DNA from: Pseudanabaena biceps
GTDB lineage: Bacteria; Cyanobacteriota; Cyanobacteriia; Pseudanabaenales; Pseudanabaenaceae
Reading direction: 5' to 3'
DNA length: 64,000 nt
Assembly (NCBI GenBank): GCA_013361095.1
Contig: JAATWA010000005.1
Span: 1 to 64,000 of the forward strand
In this document: positions 9,225 to 17,925 of the stretch, piece by piece
Layout of the letters: each line of letters starts with the position of its first letter
Numbering within the stretch: position 1 is the stretch's first letter
Notes under the pieces: model-generated
The model's database searches: none
Told to the model about the DNA's origin: nothing
The model's input: only the letters and a program-made list of their open reading frames with translations
Made by a program: the position numbers and the translations under genes

Positions 9225-10001
9225 GGTAGTCCGCGAGATGTAAGGATAAAATCATAAAAGAACTCTAAGACACTTAATTACCAATGCCAAATTGTCCAAA
9301 CTGTAACTCAAAAGATGTGGTCAAAAATGGTTTTATTCATAACGGGAATCAAAATCATAAATGTAAAGCCTGTGGTCGCCAGTTTGTTGAAGCACCACGG
9401 CAAAAACTAATCTCTGAAGAAACCAAAGCCTTGATTGACAAACTCTTACTTGAGAAGATTCCTCTTGCAGGTATTGCCAGAGTTTGTGACGTTTCTGAAA
9501 CTTGGTTGCAGAATTATGTCAATCGTAAATACGAGGCGATTCCTCAACAAGTAAATGTATCCGCTAAAAAAAAAGGAAGACTAACGATTCAGTGTGATGA
9601 AATGTGGTCTTTTGTTGGCAATAAAGGCAATAAACAGTGGATTTGGCTTGCCATTGATGTTGATACTCGCGAAATTGTTGGCGTTCATATCGGCGATCGC
9701 TCCGCACAAGGAGCGCAAAAGCTTTGGAATTCTTTGCCCAGTGTTTATCGTCAGTGTGCTGTTGCTTATACAGATTTTTGGAATGCATATTCTGTTGTGT
9801 TCCCAGACATGCGGCATATCGCGGTTGGAAAGGAAACAGGGAAAACCAATTATATTGAACGTTTTAACTGTACGATGCGACAACGAATCTCTCGACTAGT
9901 TCGTAAAACTCTCTCTTTCTCTAAAAAAATAGAAAATCATATTGGTGCTATCTGGTTTTTTATTCACCACTACAACTCATCCTTACTTGTTTAGGACTAC
10001 C
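9225..10001. mobile_element. IS1-family element, copy 2
   Basis: The 777-bp element starts GGTAGTCC and ends GGACTACC, with a perfect 8-bp target duplication TCTTATTT at 9217-9224 and 10002-10009. It lies in the 3' part of IS630 copy 1; copy 2 shows the empty site near 35090. The insertion is clean and recent-looking. Confidence 0.95.
9284..9994 (+). CDS. IS1-family transposase, single frame
   Basis: One continuous 236-residue transposase. It has a zinc ribbon (CPNCNSKDVVKNG, CKACGRQF), an HTH near residues 60-80, then CDEMWSFVG, YTDFWNAY and KTNYIERFNCTMRQRISRLV, which carry the acidic catalytic residues and basic C-terminal region of IS1 enzymes. The stop codon lies inside the right terminal repeat. 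No frameshift is needed, unlike copy 1. Confidence 0.93.
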   Translation: MPNCPNCNSKDVVKNGFIHNGNQNHKCKACGRQFVEAPRQKLISEETKALIDKLLLEKIPLAGIARVCDVSETWLQNYVNRKYEAIPQQVNVSAKKKGRLTIQCDEMWSFVGNKGNKQWIWLAIDVDTREIVGVHIGDRSAQGAQKLWNSLPSVYRQCAVAYTDFWNAYSVVFPDMRHIAVGKETGKTNYIERFNCTMRQRISRLVRKTLSFSKKIENHIGAIWFFIHHYNSSLLV

Positions 10002-10098
10002 TCTTATTTATTGACTACTTCAACCGTACTATGGCTAAGCCTTTTAAATGGACTTATAAAGGTAAGGCTTTAGCCGTCTAAAAGTATGTTTCTTCACT

Positions 10099-12240
10099 TT
10101 AGCCGCCTTGTACTAGTGGAATCTCAATTCTAAACTCAGTGCCCTTACCTAACTCTGAAAAACATTGCAAAGTTCCTTTATGCTTCTCAACAATTATCTG
10201 ATAGCTAATCGCTAAACCTAGTCCCGTACCTTGACCAACGGGCTTAGTGGTAAAGAATGGGTCAAACAAATGCTTTTGGACTTCAGGAGTAATACCAGAA
10301 CCGTTATCCGCGATCGCAATGACTACGCGATCGCTAACTAGTTCCGTCTTAATCCAAATTTTAGGACTAGCTAGATCTTTCGGGAAAGCATCGATCGCAT
10401 TACTCAGAATATTCATAAATACTTGATTAAGCTGACCTGCATAGCATTCCACCAAGGGCAAATCACCATATTCTTTGATGATTTCTACGTTGAGATCACC
10501 TGTTTTCCCTTTCAAGTTATATTGCAAAATCAAAACCGTGTTCTCCAAACCTTCATGAATATCAATAGGTTTGCGCTCAGCCTCATCTAAACGCGAAAAA
10601 TTGCGTAGGGACTGGACAATTTTCGTAATTCTATCTGTTCCCACTTGCATTGATTTTAAGAGCTTAGGTAGATCGGTCAAGATAAATTCTAAATCGAATT
10701 CTTCAGTCTTTTGCTCAATCTCTAGATGAGGTTGGGAATAATGATGACGGTATAAACTTAAGAGATCAATGATATTGGTGATGTAGTCAAAGGCATAGCT
10801 AACATTGCCATGAATAAAGTTGACAGGATTATTAATCTCGTGGGCAATGCCTGCCACTAACTGTCCCAAACTCGACATTTTCTCAGTTTGAATCAATTGT
10901 GCTTGAGTTTGTTGCAACTTCCGTAAAGTATTTTTTAGTTCTAAAGTTCCTTCCTTTAACATTGACTCTGACTCCCGCAAAGCTGACTCCGCCAACTTAC
11001 GCTTAGTAATATCGCTACTAGAACCTGCCATGCGATAGGGAGTTCCATGCACATCACGCAACACCACACCTCGTGTCAGAATCCAGCGATAGGAGCCGTC
11101 TCTATGCTGAAGTCGATGTTCTGAAGCATATTCAGAAATATTGCCCTGTAAATAGTTGTGAGTATGCGCTCTCACCTGTGCTAAGTCATCGCGATGAATA
11201 AGCTGTTCCCATTGCTGACGATGATTAGTGATTTCATAGTCTGTATAACCTAGCATTTGCTTCCATCGCTCAGAAAAGAACATCTCATTAGTTTCAATAT
11301 TCCAATCCCATAGACCATCATCAGATCCCTTGATTGCCAAGTCAAAATTAATCCGATTTTTGTCTGCGTAGGCTCCTAAATTTAGTTCTTTGTGGCATTC
11401 ATGGACTGGCTCATAATTGAGCGGAACTGTCCAACCCTGTGAATGAGCCGCCAGAGCCGTATTAGGATCAAGCTGCGATATCTGTAATAAAGCGATCGCC
11501 ACCCGTTCTGCTAGATTTTGCTCAACTTGACGACTAGCCGCAAAAGCCCATTCTGGATAAAGTCTAGTACTCAGAGCAAAGGGAAACTCTCTAGCGTATT
11601 GGGTTTGTTGATTGATAATCTCAAACTCCTCTAGGTTGATTTTACCTTCGGCTGCCATCTTTTCTAGAGCATCAGTCCGAACTGTGCCAGCATCAACTAA
11701 TCCATCGCGTACTGCATAAACCACCGCGTCATGGGTTCCCATAAACTGAAGCGAAAGAAAATCACGATAGGGATCAATCCCTGCGGCTTTAATTTCACGC
11801 CAAGCTGATTGCCATGCACCTAGTGAATGTTCATTTGTTCCTGCAAATTTTTTGCCGACTAGATCCTGTAGGTTCTGAATATCTTGGCGATCGCTTCTCC
11901 GAAAAATCACACCGCCGAACACAGTGTAGGCTTTACCCATCCTGAGATTTTTCAGCGTAGCTAATCGATTCAGTTGATACAATGATTCTAGTTCTACATA
12001 CACACTAGAGTCAGCAATCACAAAATCAAGCTTATTTGTAGCAGCTTCAATATAAATTTGTTCAAAGCTTAAAAGTAAGAATTTGAAAGTATATTCAGGC
12101 AACTGATGACTTAGATATTGAGAAGTTGGCTCCCACATTTGCAGTGCTTTATCTATCCCCCGATATGCTAAAACTCCAACCTGTAAAATTTTTATTTTTA
12201 ATGAAATCTGTTTTTGTCTCTGCGTTACAACTTGACTCAT
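10099..12240 (-). CDS. soluble sensor histidine kinase with PhnD-like ligand domain, PAS and HATPase; C-terminus rewritten by IS630
   Basis: 713 residues. Residues about 12-290 resemble a phosphonate/phosphite-type periplasmic binding protein (LQVGVLAYRG, FGGVIFRRSD, DLVGKKFAGTNEHSLGAW). A PAS/PAC domain follows at about 305-415, a coiled-coil linker, then HisKA with GIAHEINNPVNF (His about 468) and HATPase with NAID, DNGSGI and GQGTGLGL. No signal peptide or membrane helix is apparent, so the binding domain seems to be intracellular. The last residues after FRIEIP (LVQGG) come from the IS630 end, so the native tail has been replaced by a few codons; the ATPase core is complete. The partner response regulator is not in the window. 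Confidence 0.88.
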   Translation of the reverse strand: MSQVVTQRQKQISLKIKILQVGVLAYRGIDKALQMWEPTSQYLSHQLPEYTFKFLLLSFEQIYIEAATNKLDFVIADSSVYVELESLYQLNRLATLKNLRMGKAYTVFGGVIFRRSDRQDIQNLQDLVGKKFAGTNEHSLGAWQSAWREIKAAGIDPYRDFLSLQFMGTHDAVVYAVRDGLVDAGTVRTDALEKMAAEGKINLEEFEIINQQTQYAREFPFALSTRLYPEWAFAASRQVEQNLAERVAIALLQISQLDPNTALAAHSQGWTVPLNYEPVHECHKELNLGAYADKNRINFDLAIKGSDDGLWDWNIETNEMFFSERWKQMLGYTDYEITNHRQQWEQLIHRDDLAQVRAHTHNYLQGNISEYASEHRLQHRDGSYRWILTRGVVLRDVHGTPYRMAGSSSDITKRKLAESALRESESMLKEGTLELKNTLRKLQQTQAQLIQTEKMSSLGQLVAGIAHEINNPVNFIHGNVSYAFDYITNIIDLLSLYRHHYSQPHLEIEQKTEEFDLEFILTDLPKLLKSMQVGTDRITKIVQSLRNFSRLDEAERKPIDIHEGLENTVLILQYNLKGKTGDLNVEIIKEYGDLPLVECYAGQLNQVFMNILSNAIDAFPKDLASPKIWIKTELVSDRVVIAIADNGSGITPEVQKHLFDPFFTTKPVGQGTGLGLAISYQIIVEKHKGTLQCFSELGKGTEFRIEIPLVQGG

Positions 12241-12553
12241 AGTTAATCAAAGGATTTTAATAGAGATATAATATTTTGTAAAATATAGTACTTTTTTGCC
12301 AAGATACAGGCAAAAAATCAAGAATATTTCATCAGAATATTTTATTAGAACATTTCGATTTATGAATACCAAGATTTCCCTAGGGATGATTGCCACGCTG
12401 GATGCCGAGTTGGCGACAACTGCTGTGGAACGCCATAAAAACGGCTATACACCCAAACATGAACGAGATCGCCTTCCATCAATCACTCAGGCGTACCCAT
12501 CCCCCATATTTTCGACTCCGCAGAACAGAAAGAGAAATTCCATTTGAAAACTA
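12241..12553. other. intergenic, no supported gene
   Basis: Divergent/convergent spacer between the histidine kinase start and the end of the cyclase gene. The part next to 12240 is AT-rich and probably holds the kinase promoter. Short open frames here show no family features. Confidence 0.5.
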
Positions 12554-13375
12554 TCAAAAATCGGTAGCTGGCACTAACCCAATAACTCTTGACCATGCGC
12601 CGCTACCACTCTTAACTTTGATCGGAAAGCACAGGATTGTGCTACCAACAGGTGGAAGCTGGCTCAAGTTTGTTAATTTCTCAATTTGGCAATATGTTCG
12701 CTTTATCCCTGCAAAATGAGCCGACCATAAACGTTTTGAGTCTTGAAAAGTTGCCCACTCATTGCCAATAATTGGGTAAGGACGATCCAAACTCCATGCA
12801 TCAGTGCCAATCACTCGTACACCAAGGTCTACGAGATAAAGAACCGCTTCTTCTCCTAATCCACACCCATAACCAAAAAATTCTTCTGTACCCCATACTG
12901 CATCCGCTCCTGTACAAAAAAGCACAATCTCGCCAGGGGTAATGGTGTGGCTTAATTTCTCTAAGCGCTTCTCTATGTCTTCGGGTTGGATCAAATAGCC
13001 TGTGGGTAGATCCGATACGTCCAAAACGATAGCTTGCCCAGCAAACCAATCCAGTGGAATTTCATCAATTGTCCAAGCGGGTTGTCCCTCCGAGGTTGGG
13101 GCATAATGCCACGGTGCGTCTAAGTGAGTACTGGCATGAGTTGAGGCTTCTACAATTTCACCTGCAAAGCCTAGTCCATTAGGAAGGGCGGTTGATGGTA
13201 TGCCAAACATAAATTCCCACATCTCGGCACAGTCTTTATGGGAGATGTGCTGTATGCGGGGAGGAGTGGGTTCGCTTGCTGTTGGTTCAAGTGGACGACT
13301 GAGGTCGATTAGTTGAACGTGCTGCCCCAGAAGTTCGACAGTCTTTTGGTTAATCAAGGTGCATTTCTCCTGCAC
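12554..13375 (-). CDS. cyclase family protein (kynurenine formamidase-like metal hydrolase)
   Basis: The 273-residue protein has the family's metal motif STHASTHLDAPWHY (His-x3-His-x-Asp-x3-His) near residue 75, plus LIDLSRPL at the start, and IVLFCTGAD and GVRVIGTDAWSLD later on. Members of this family hydrolyse amides or cyclic compounds with a divalent metal. The exact substrate is unknown. The gene stands alone and is transcribed leftward. Confidence 0.88.
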   Translation of the reverse strand: MQEKCTLINQKTVELLGQHVQLIDLSRPLEPTASEPTPPRIQHISHKDCAEMWEFMFGIPSTALPNGLGFAGEIVEASTHASTHLDAPWHYAPTSEGQPAWTIDEIPLDWFAGQAIVLDVSDLPTGYLIQPEDIEKRLEKLSHTITPGEIVLFCTGADAVWGTEEFFGYGCGLGEEAVLYLVDLGVRVIGTDAWSLDRPYPIIGNEWATFQDSKRLWSAHFAGIKRTYCQIEKLTNLSQLPPVGSTILCFPIKVKSGSGAWSRVIGLVPATDF

Positions 13376-13519
13376 GTGTAATACTTACCTCACTTTTTAT
13401 CGTCTCACAGATGACTCTCAAATAGGGGGAAGAGTCATACAATTGTGAGAAAGCATCTTTAACAGATGTTTTTAATCCGCAATTTCGAGGTGTAAGTAGA
13501 CATGGATTTGTTCTCAATT

Positions 13520-13558
13520 AAAAAACGAGTCAATCCTATTAAGATAAGAATTGACTCG
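13520..13558 (-). terminator. Rho-independent terminator of the methylase gene
   Basis: On the minus strand a 9-bp stem (CGAGTCAAT arms at 13526-13534 and 13550-13558) is followed directly by six T (13520-13525). It lies about 40 bp past the stop codon of the gene at 13597-14634. Confidence 0.75.
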
Positions 13559-13596
13559 CTCAATAGTTTTGGTGTGGTTACTCTCTAGCTCGGTCG

Positions 13597-14634
13597 CTAG
13601 GCTGACTCTACAAACCATTGGTTAATCATGATTGGTTCCTGATTGACTGTATATTTGCCTGATGGAACTGTCTTTACCCAATCAGGACATTTATAATTTT
13701 TTTGATTCGTTGTCATCTGTTCAGTTTCTGTGAGCTTGCGAAAAATCAGGATATCGGCAACTACTTCTGTGTTGGCAAATCTCTTAAAAGCGATGTCTGG
13801 CAATCTAACAGCGGTCACTAGCTCCAATTTACCCGCTAGGTATTTTCTGAAACTAGTACTTGTCGCATCCATTGTGAAACAACTAGTAATCATAGCTATC
13901 AACCCATTTTCTCGCACTAAATCTGCACATTTCGCCAGAAAGTAATTGTGAATGCTCAGATTCATGTGGGCATAGCGCGGATCGTAGAGTTTGTAATTTC
14001 CAAAGGGGACATTGCCGATCGCTAGGTCAAAACTGTTATCACTTAGGCTCACTGTCTCAAATCCCTGAGCGTAAATCAGCGCTTCTGGGTATAACAATCT
14101 CGCAATTTGGGTAAAGATTGGGTCTAGTTCTACACCTACCCATTGAGATCGCTCTCTCATCAACGTGGGCTGACATCCCATGAACGCTAGGGTATTGCAA
14201 GCGGGTTCAATGATCGCTCCACCTGTAAAGCCGATATCACCAAGCAGATCCCACATGGCGCGGATTACTTCAAAACTGGTTTGGTAAGCGGTTGCCGTTG
14301 CGGATTTGGCGGCTTGGATTTCGGCTTGGGTCAATAGTTGGCATAGTTTTTCATGGCATCGATGCTGCCATGTGTTGCCTTGATGATTGGCTTTCACCCA
14401 GATATCGGTGAGTGTTCCCCATCCCGATGCTTTGGCTAGTTCTACCTGTTGTTGTTGTGTTGCTGTTGATATTGATTTACTGAGGGCGATCGCCTCGACG
14501 GTTGCTTCTGCTTTTTCTCGCAGGGGACTATCAAAATGCTGCTCGATTTCTGGCGTGATTTCAAATATGGGTTGGTACATTTTTAGCTTTTTCACTAGTT
14601 TTTGTTCTTGAGAACAAGCGCTAGCCTGCATCAT
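13597..14634 (-). CDS. stand-alone N6-adenine DNA methylase domain, DarB/plasmid-helicase type
   Basis: 345 residues (327 if the ATG at 14580 is used). The fold is a class I SAM methyltransferase: GWGTLTDIW early, FTGGAIIEPACNTLAF as the SAM-binding motif I near residue 150, VGVELDPI as motif II, and DLAIGNVPFGNYKLYD near 225, where NVPF corresponds to the NPPF/Y catalytic motif of adenine N6 methylases. This arrangement is familiar from the N-terminal part of very large methylase-helicase proteins on plasmids and phages. Here it stands alone with its own terminator. No restriction enzyme is nearby. It could be an orphan or anti-restriction-type methylase; that role is inference. Confidence 0.75.
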   Translation of the reverse strand: MMQASACSQEQKLVKKLKMYQPIFEITPEIEQHFDSPLREKAEATVEAIALSKSISTATQQQQVELAKASGWGTLTDIWVKANHQGNTWQHRCHEKLCQLLTQAEIQAAKSATATAYQTSFEVIRAMWDLLGDIGFTGGAIIEPACNTLAFMGCQPTLMRERSQWVGVELDPIFTQIARLLYPEALIYAQGFETVSLSDNSFDLAIGNVPFGNYKLYDPRYAHMNLSIHNYFLAKCADLVRENGLIAMITSCFTMDATSTSFRKYLAGKLELVTAVRLPDIAFKRFANTEVVADILIFRKLTETEQMTTNQKNYKCPDWVKTVPSGKYTVNQEPIMINQWFVESA

Positions 14635-14837
14635 TAACGAAAGAGAAAAGAGAAACTAAATTCAAAGAGAATAGAGAGATTTTTATCAATTAGAAATAAA
14701 AAAAGAATCAGAAACAATAATTAATGGCAAAAAAAGGAATTAGAAGCACAAAATCCAGTGTAATCCGATGAAAGGTCAACACGAATCAAAAAACAGAGAA
14801 ATCAAACTCAGATAAATATAAAAATAAATATAAATAT

Positions 14838-14928
14838 AGGACTTACGCACAAATGTCTCGAAATCTTTATTTTATCGTAGGGGCAATTCATGAATTGCCC
14901 CTACGTTTCGACATTTTGCGTAAGTCCT
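14838..14928. repeat. 91-bp palindromic repeat with 30-bp perfect core
   Basis: AGGACTTACGC and its complement form the outer ends (14838-14928), while 14876-14905 is a perfect palindrome centred on CAATTCATGAATTG. The same core recurs at 41391-41428 and, diverged, at 25362-25397. It is probably a non-coding MITE-like repeat. The rest of 14635-15360 (about 700 bp) is AT-rich and shows no gene; its last part must hold the promoter of the transporter operon. Confidence 0.7.
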
Positions 14929-15360
14929 AAAATAGTTAGGAACGGGACAGAATTCTTTAGTAAAAGGAAAGAAATGAGTGCCCTTTTACCAGTAGCCAAT
15001 TAACCAAGACTTCGACGTGATCTGCACATTTGAGCCAGAAATTACGTAAGCGGATCACTCGAAGCTTGTCGAATCGTTAACATGAGCACATAGACAGCTT
15101 GAGCAAAGAGAAACCAAAGCTGGTTAGCCATAAAACTATGACAATTTGCCTTGATAACCAAGACTATAAAAACAATAGGCGACAGTATCTAATTTAGTAA
15201 TTAAGATAAAAATTTGAGCAACTCACAAATTTATTTTATGAGTCAAATGAATTCTCTTATATGTCAAAAACCCCATAGGATAGAATTTGTATCTACATTT
15301 ACAGATAGGTCATGATCATACTGAATTAATAGAGAAGAAAGAAATACAAGAGTGTTTGTC

Positions 15361-16833
15361 ATGAATATAAAGCTACCCTCTCGTAGAAGATTTTTATTTT
15401 CTATATCATTGTTCTCTTTGAGTTTAATCACTGCCTGTAGCAGTAATGTTGTTGGTAATCCTGCTGATAAATCAAGTTCTTCAGGCAACAAAAAAGTAAT
15501 TCGGATTGCCATTGCAACTCAAGATCAAACGATTAATACAGCAACGGGTGGTCCAATTATTCGTGAAGAAAAGCTTCTAGAAAAGTATTTACCAAAGACA
15601 GGTAAATATCAGGATGTAGAATATAAGATTGAATGGTCGAGTCATACATCAGGACCACCAATCAACAACAAGATGTTAGCTAATCAAGTTGATATTGGCA
15701 TGATGGGAGACTTTCCTTTAACCATCAATATGAATACATTCAGAGATAAAGGTGCTGGAGTCAATAGTATTTATATTGCTACCCTATCCTATGGCTCAAC
15801 TGGAGCAGGCAATGCAGTTATGGTTCCCAAAGATAGTCCGATCAAGAGTATTGCGGACTTAAGAGGAAAACAAGTCTCAGTTCCCTTCGGTTCAGCTGCC
15901 CATGGTATGTTGTTGGGGGCTTTAAAGAAGGAAGGAATTAACCCTGATACTGAAGTAAAACTCATCAATCAATCTCCCGAAGTTGGTGGCACAAGCTTGA
16001 AGACTAATCAAATTGATGCTCATGCAGACTTTGTTCCCTTTGGTGAGCTATTTCCTTTACGCGGTTTTGCAAGAAAGATTTTTGATGGTGCTGAGTTAGG
16101 AGTACCTACATTTCATGGTGTAGTTGTGCGTTCTGACTTTGCTAAAGAACATCCTGAACTAGTTGTTTCCTACTTAAAGGCACTCTTGGAAGCTAATCAA
16201 ATGGTGCGTGAACAGCCTGAAGCGATCGCTACAAAAATAGAAAAGTGGACAAGTGTGGAAAAAGAAGCTGTCTACATGTTCCTTGGGCCCAATGGGTTAC
16301 AGCAAGTCAGTCCTGCGATTCTTCCTATCCATTTAGAAGCCTTGACCAACAGCGTCAATACTCTCAAGCAATTAGGTAGACTAGATGCAAAGGTTGACGC
16401 TGCGGAAATCACCAAACTCGCTGATGACAGCTACTTGAAACTTGCCGCCAAAGAAATGGGTCTGAACTATGACGAAATGATTGCTAAGGCGGAAAAGTTC
16501 CCAATTTCTGGTGAAGATGCGGAAACTAAGCAAACAATTACCGATCCGAAACTTGCCGCACAGGTTTGGGTCAATGGTGAAGAAAAGATCAGGAACTTTG
16601 CTTCTATTAAAAATATGGTAACGGCAGTATCAAAGCTGAAGTCCGAAGGTAAGCAAACTGGAAGCACTGTATTTGTCCATGATTTCAACAAAGGTTGGAA
16701 ATTGTTGGCAGCAAATTCCTTCTTTGTGCGTAAAGGTGATGATATCGCTGCATTCCTGACCGAAAAGGATGCTCAAGCCTATGCAGCAAGTCAAGGGAGC
16801 GCTCAAGTTCTCACCTTTAACGCGCTCTTCTAA
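15361..16833 (+). CDS. sulfonate/taurine-type ABC substrate-binding lipoprotein with C-terminal NosL-like domain
   Basis: 490 residues from ATG 15361 (an upstream GTG at 15352 is possible). A basic N-terminus, a hydrophobic stretch and LITACSS form a lipoprotein signal, so it is anchored outside the inner membrane. Residues about 40-370 are a TauA/SsuA/NrtA-like binding protein (GNAVMVPKDSPIKSIADLRG, VPFGSAAHGML, FHGVVVRSDFA). Residues about 400-490 align by eye with NosL: DPKLAAQVWVNG, VHDFNKGWKLLAAN, AAFLTEKDAQAYAASQG and VLTF. The Cys-Gly-Met copper motif of NosL is absent. First gene of the transporter operon; the ligand is probably an organosulfur compound, by context. Confidence 0.85.
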   Translation: MNIKLPSRRRFLFSISLFSLSLITACSSNVVGNPADKSSSSGNKKVIRIAIATQDQTINTATGGPIIREEKLLEKYLPKTGKYQDVEYKIEWSSHTSGPPINNKMLANQVDIGMMGDFPLTINMNTFRDKGAGVNSIYIATLSYGSTGAGNAVMVPKDSPIKSIADLRGKQVSVPFGSAAHGMLLGALKKEGINPDTEVKLINQSPEVGGTSLKTNQIDAHADFVPFGELFPLRGFARKIFDGAELGVPTFHGVVVRSDFAKEHPELVVSYLKALLEANQMVREQPEAIATKIEKWTSVEKEAVYMFLGPNGLQQVSPAILPIHLEALTNSVNTLKQLGRLDAKVDAAEITKLADDSYLKLAAKEMGLNYDEMIAKAEKFPISGEDAETKQTITDPKLAAQVWVNGEEKIRNFASIKNMVTAVSKLKSEGKQTGSTVFVHDFNKGWKLLAANSFFVRKGDDIAAFLTEKDAQAYAASQGSAQVLTFNALF

Positions 16834-16893
16834 TTATCTGCTAATGCAGAACAAAAACTTGGTGATGTTTATATTAGGCTTGCTTCTAAATCT

Positions 16894-16930
16894 ATGAGTA
16901 TATAACACGCAAAGCGCGTTACATACTCAT
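16894..16930 (+). promoter_or_regulatory. intergenic hairpin between binding protein and permease
   Basis: Arms ATGAGTATATAACACGC (16894-16910) and its near complement (16914-16930) are separated by AAA. Such hairpins after a binding-protein gene usually stabilise its mRNA or partly stop transcription, so that more binding protein than permease is made. Confidence 0.6.
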
Positions 16931-16958
16931 CTCTATAACTATCTTTTGGAGATAATCG

Positions 16959-17849
16959 ATGTCTAACATACCTTCCGAGCAATCGCTCCCTATCGAATTT
17001 TGGAATAGTTTTAGTATGTCCATCAAAAGTTTGTTCAGACGCTCATCAGATATTGCGAAAGAGCCATTCTCGGTACGCAAGCGTAATCAACTATTGAGAA
17101 GAATACTATCCATCGTCTTGTTTTTTGGCATTTGGCAAATCCTATGTATGGTGAAGTTTAATTTCTGGATTAACTTTTCCTTCTTACCGTCACCTATAGA
17201 AGTATCAGAAGCGACGGTCAAGTTTTTCTCGACCAATGCCATGATTCATATTCAATCCAGTGTGATTCGGGTCTTGGCTGGCTATTTCTTTGCCACTATT
17301 TTAGGAGTGGGTTTAGGAATTTTGATTGGTTGGTTTCAGCAGTTAGAGGATCTCGTATTATTGCCATTGGAGTTATTACGACCGATTCCCGCTGTTGCAT
17401 GGATTCCCTTAGCTATTCTCATGTTTCCCAACGCTGAGTCGGGCATGATTTACATTACCTTTATCGGTGCATTTTTCCCAATTTTAATTAGTACGATCAG
17501 GGGAGTAGAAGGTGTTGATATGCTGCTATTACGGGTTGGTCAATGTTTAGGGGCAGGACAATGGTATGTGTTCAAAGATATTGTTGTGCCGGGGGCGATG
17601 CCTAGTATTGCTAGTGGTTTGGTCATCGGCATGGGAAATTGCTGGTTTTGCTTGGTAACGGCGGAGATTTTGGCAGGTCGTTATGGCATCGGTTATATCA
17701 CTTGGGAGTCCTACGTTACTTCCAACTATCCACCAATTGTGATGGGCATGTTGATAATTGGTTTGATGGGTTCTCTCAGTTCTTGCTTAGTTGAGCGTTT
17801 AATTCATTTGCTGATGCCTTGGCGCGTTACCAAAAAGAAGACTGCTTAA
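16959..17849 (+). CDS. ABC transporter permease, TauC/SsuC type
   Basis: 296 residues with about six membrane spans. The cytoplasmic coupling loop has the family pattern MLLLRVGQCLGAGQWYVFKD followed by IVVPGAMPSIASGLVIGMG (EAA-like motif) near residue 190. A GGAGAT ribosome site precedes the ATG. It forms the membrane channel with the ATPase 76 bp downstream and receives substrate from the lipoprotein upstream. Confidence 0.92.
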   Translation: MSNIPSEQSLPIEFWNSFSMSIKSLFRRSSDIAKEPFSVRKRNQLLRRILSIVLFFGIWQILCMVKFNFWINFSFLPSPIEVSEATVKFFSTNAMIHIQSSVIRVLAGYFFATILGVGLGILIGWFQQLEDLVLLPLELLRPIPAVAWIPLAILMFPNAESGMIYITFIGAFFPILISTIRGVEGVDMLLLRVGQCLGAGQWYVFKDIVVPGAMPSIASGLVIGMGNCWFCLVTAEILAGRYGIGYITWESYVTSNYPPIVMGMLIIGLMGSLSSCLVERLIHLLMPWRVTKKKTA

Positions 17850-17925
17850 TATTAAGGATTTAACTTTTAGTTTTGGTTTTGTTCTGGATTTTGTTGTAAC
17901 TGATATTTAGAAAGGATTTACGTCG

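Larger units (their letters stand above)
7242..10081 (+). pseudogene. IS630 transposase catalytic part, split by IS256 and IS1
   Basis: The frame that would encode the catalytic half lies in three pieces: 7242-7521, 8857-9224 and 10010-10081 (after allowing for target duplications). Joined, they match the intact 34467-35165 sequence of copy 2. They include the VMDCLNTHQS segment and the PKHCSWLNQIEIWFGIL motif with the last catalytic Glu. Two insertions make this copy non-functional. Confidence 0.85.
6700..10113. mobile_element. IS630-family element, copy 1, carrying nested IS256 and IS1
   Basis: The terminal inverted repeats start GTACAAGGCGGCTAAAGTGA (left at 6700; inverted at the right end 10113). 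They sit in CTAG targets with the TA duplicated (6698-6699, 10114-10115), as known for IS630. Removing the two nested elements and their 8-bp duplications leaves 1294 bp, exactly the length of the uninterrupted copy at 33904-35197. The outer flanks do not match: IS4 transposase on the left, histidine kinase on the right. Rearrangement therefore followed insertion. Confidence 0.92.

Noticed and set aside
12296..12719. Two overlapping rightward frames near the cyclase gene.
   Set aside because: No family features, no ribosome site; the second overlaps the cyclase gene on the opposite strand.
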